The position numbers and the translations under genes are program-made. The notes beneath the pieces were generated by a model. That model was given only the letters and a program-made list of their open reading frames with translations, was not told where the DNA came from and did no database searches. Shown here piece after piece: positions 12,515 through 12,599 of a stretch of DNA of 12,599 bases; the first letter of the stretch is position 1, and the number at the start of each line of letters is the position of its first letter. Origin of the DNA: UBA7672 sp964529555 (GTDB lineage: Bacteria > Pseudomonadota > Alphaproteobacteria > Caulobacterales > Hyphomonadaceae); contig CAZGWV010000097.1 of NCBI GenBank assembly GCA_964529555.1, positions 1 through 12,599 on the forward strand, read 5' to 3'.

Positions 12515-12587
12515 CCTTCGACAGGCTCAGGATGAGGCCTTCTCAACCAGCGTCAGTGGGAGCGCCTCATCCTGAGCCCGTCGAAGG
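12515..12587. repeat. Palindromic repeat (CTTCGACAGGCTCAGGATGAGG type)
   Basis: The 24-nt arms 12515-12538 and 12564-12587 are inverted copies with one mismatch (CCT against CCC), around a 25-nt centre. The inner CTCAGGATGAGG half matches the inner stem of the repeats at 4816-4943 and 11192-11308, while the outer half differs and there are no side hairpins. It starts 26 nt after the transpeptidase stop and runs almost to the window edge. Confidence 0.88.
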
Positions 12588-12599
12588 ACGAGGCGCGGC

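Noticed and set aside
474..12587. Repeats as a CRISPR array
   Set aside because: Elements are dispersed, of different families, and not separated by regular spacers; no cas genes are present.

Overview
This window looks like chromosomal DNA from a high-GC alphaproteobacterium. The evidence is strong G/C preference at third codon positions, a CenR-type response regulator, a DUF2244 membrane protein, an HxlR regulator, a single Flp pilin, and dense palindromic intergenic repeats of the kind common in Caulobacterales, Hyphomonadaceae and rhizobia. A Caulobacterales/Hyphomonadaceae-like host is my guess and cannot be proven from this window. The sequence is a scaffold: two runs of exactly 100 N (6909-7008 and 11381-11480) mark assembly gaps, the second of them inside a gene.

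Layout, left to right. 1-473 (+) is the 3' end of dapB (lysine/diaminopimelate synthesis). 856-2478 (+) is an amidase-signature hydrolase with an unusual Lys/Pro/Ala-rich tail. 2766-2927 (+) is a 53-residue Flp pilin, convergent with a minus-strand pair of DUF2244 membrane protein (3395-3880) and glyoxalase I (2931-3398) that share an ATGA overlap. 4109-4801 (+) is endonuclease III. 4956-6322 (-) is a two-gene unit, an SDR protein followed by a kappa-GST/2-hydroxychromene-2-carboxylate isomerase-like protein, divergent from an HxlR regulator (6394-6759, +). 7041-8345 (-) is hslU, with no hslV next to it. 8445-8864 (-) is a conserved hypothetical protein and 9135-10034 (-) a RimK/DcsG-like ATP-grasp ligase. 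10176-11171 (+) is a PfkB-family adenosine kinase. 11321-11848 (-) is an OmpR-type response regulator, probably CenR, broken by a gap. 11961-12488 (+) is a YkuD-type L,D-transpeptidase.

Most genes are housekeeping functions: cell-wall precursors and peptidoglycan (dapB, L,D-transpeptidase, CenR), DNA repair (nth), proteolysis (hslU), methylglyoxal detoxification (gloA) and purine salvage. The SDR/isomerase/HxlR cluster looks like a small regulated redox or electrophile-response module. I see no transposase, integrase, phage gene, toxin-antitoxin pair or defence locus.

The most striking feature is the intergenic DNA. Eight structured inverted-repeat elements of about six families lie in the gaps. 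One is a 135-bp sequence present twice with no mismatch. Another is present twice in opposite orientation, with conserved stems, variable loops and a compensatory base-pair change. Several share the same nested plan: an outer stem, one or two small side hairpins and an inner stem, which resembles a cloverleaf. This repeat architecture, rather than any protein locus, is the best candidate here for something under-described.
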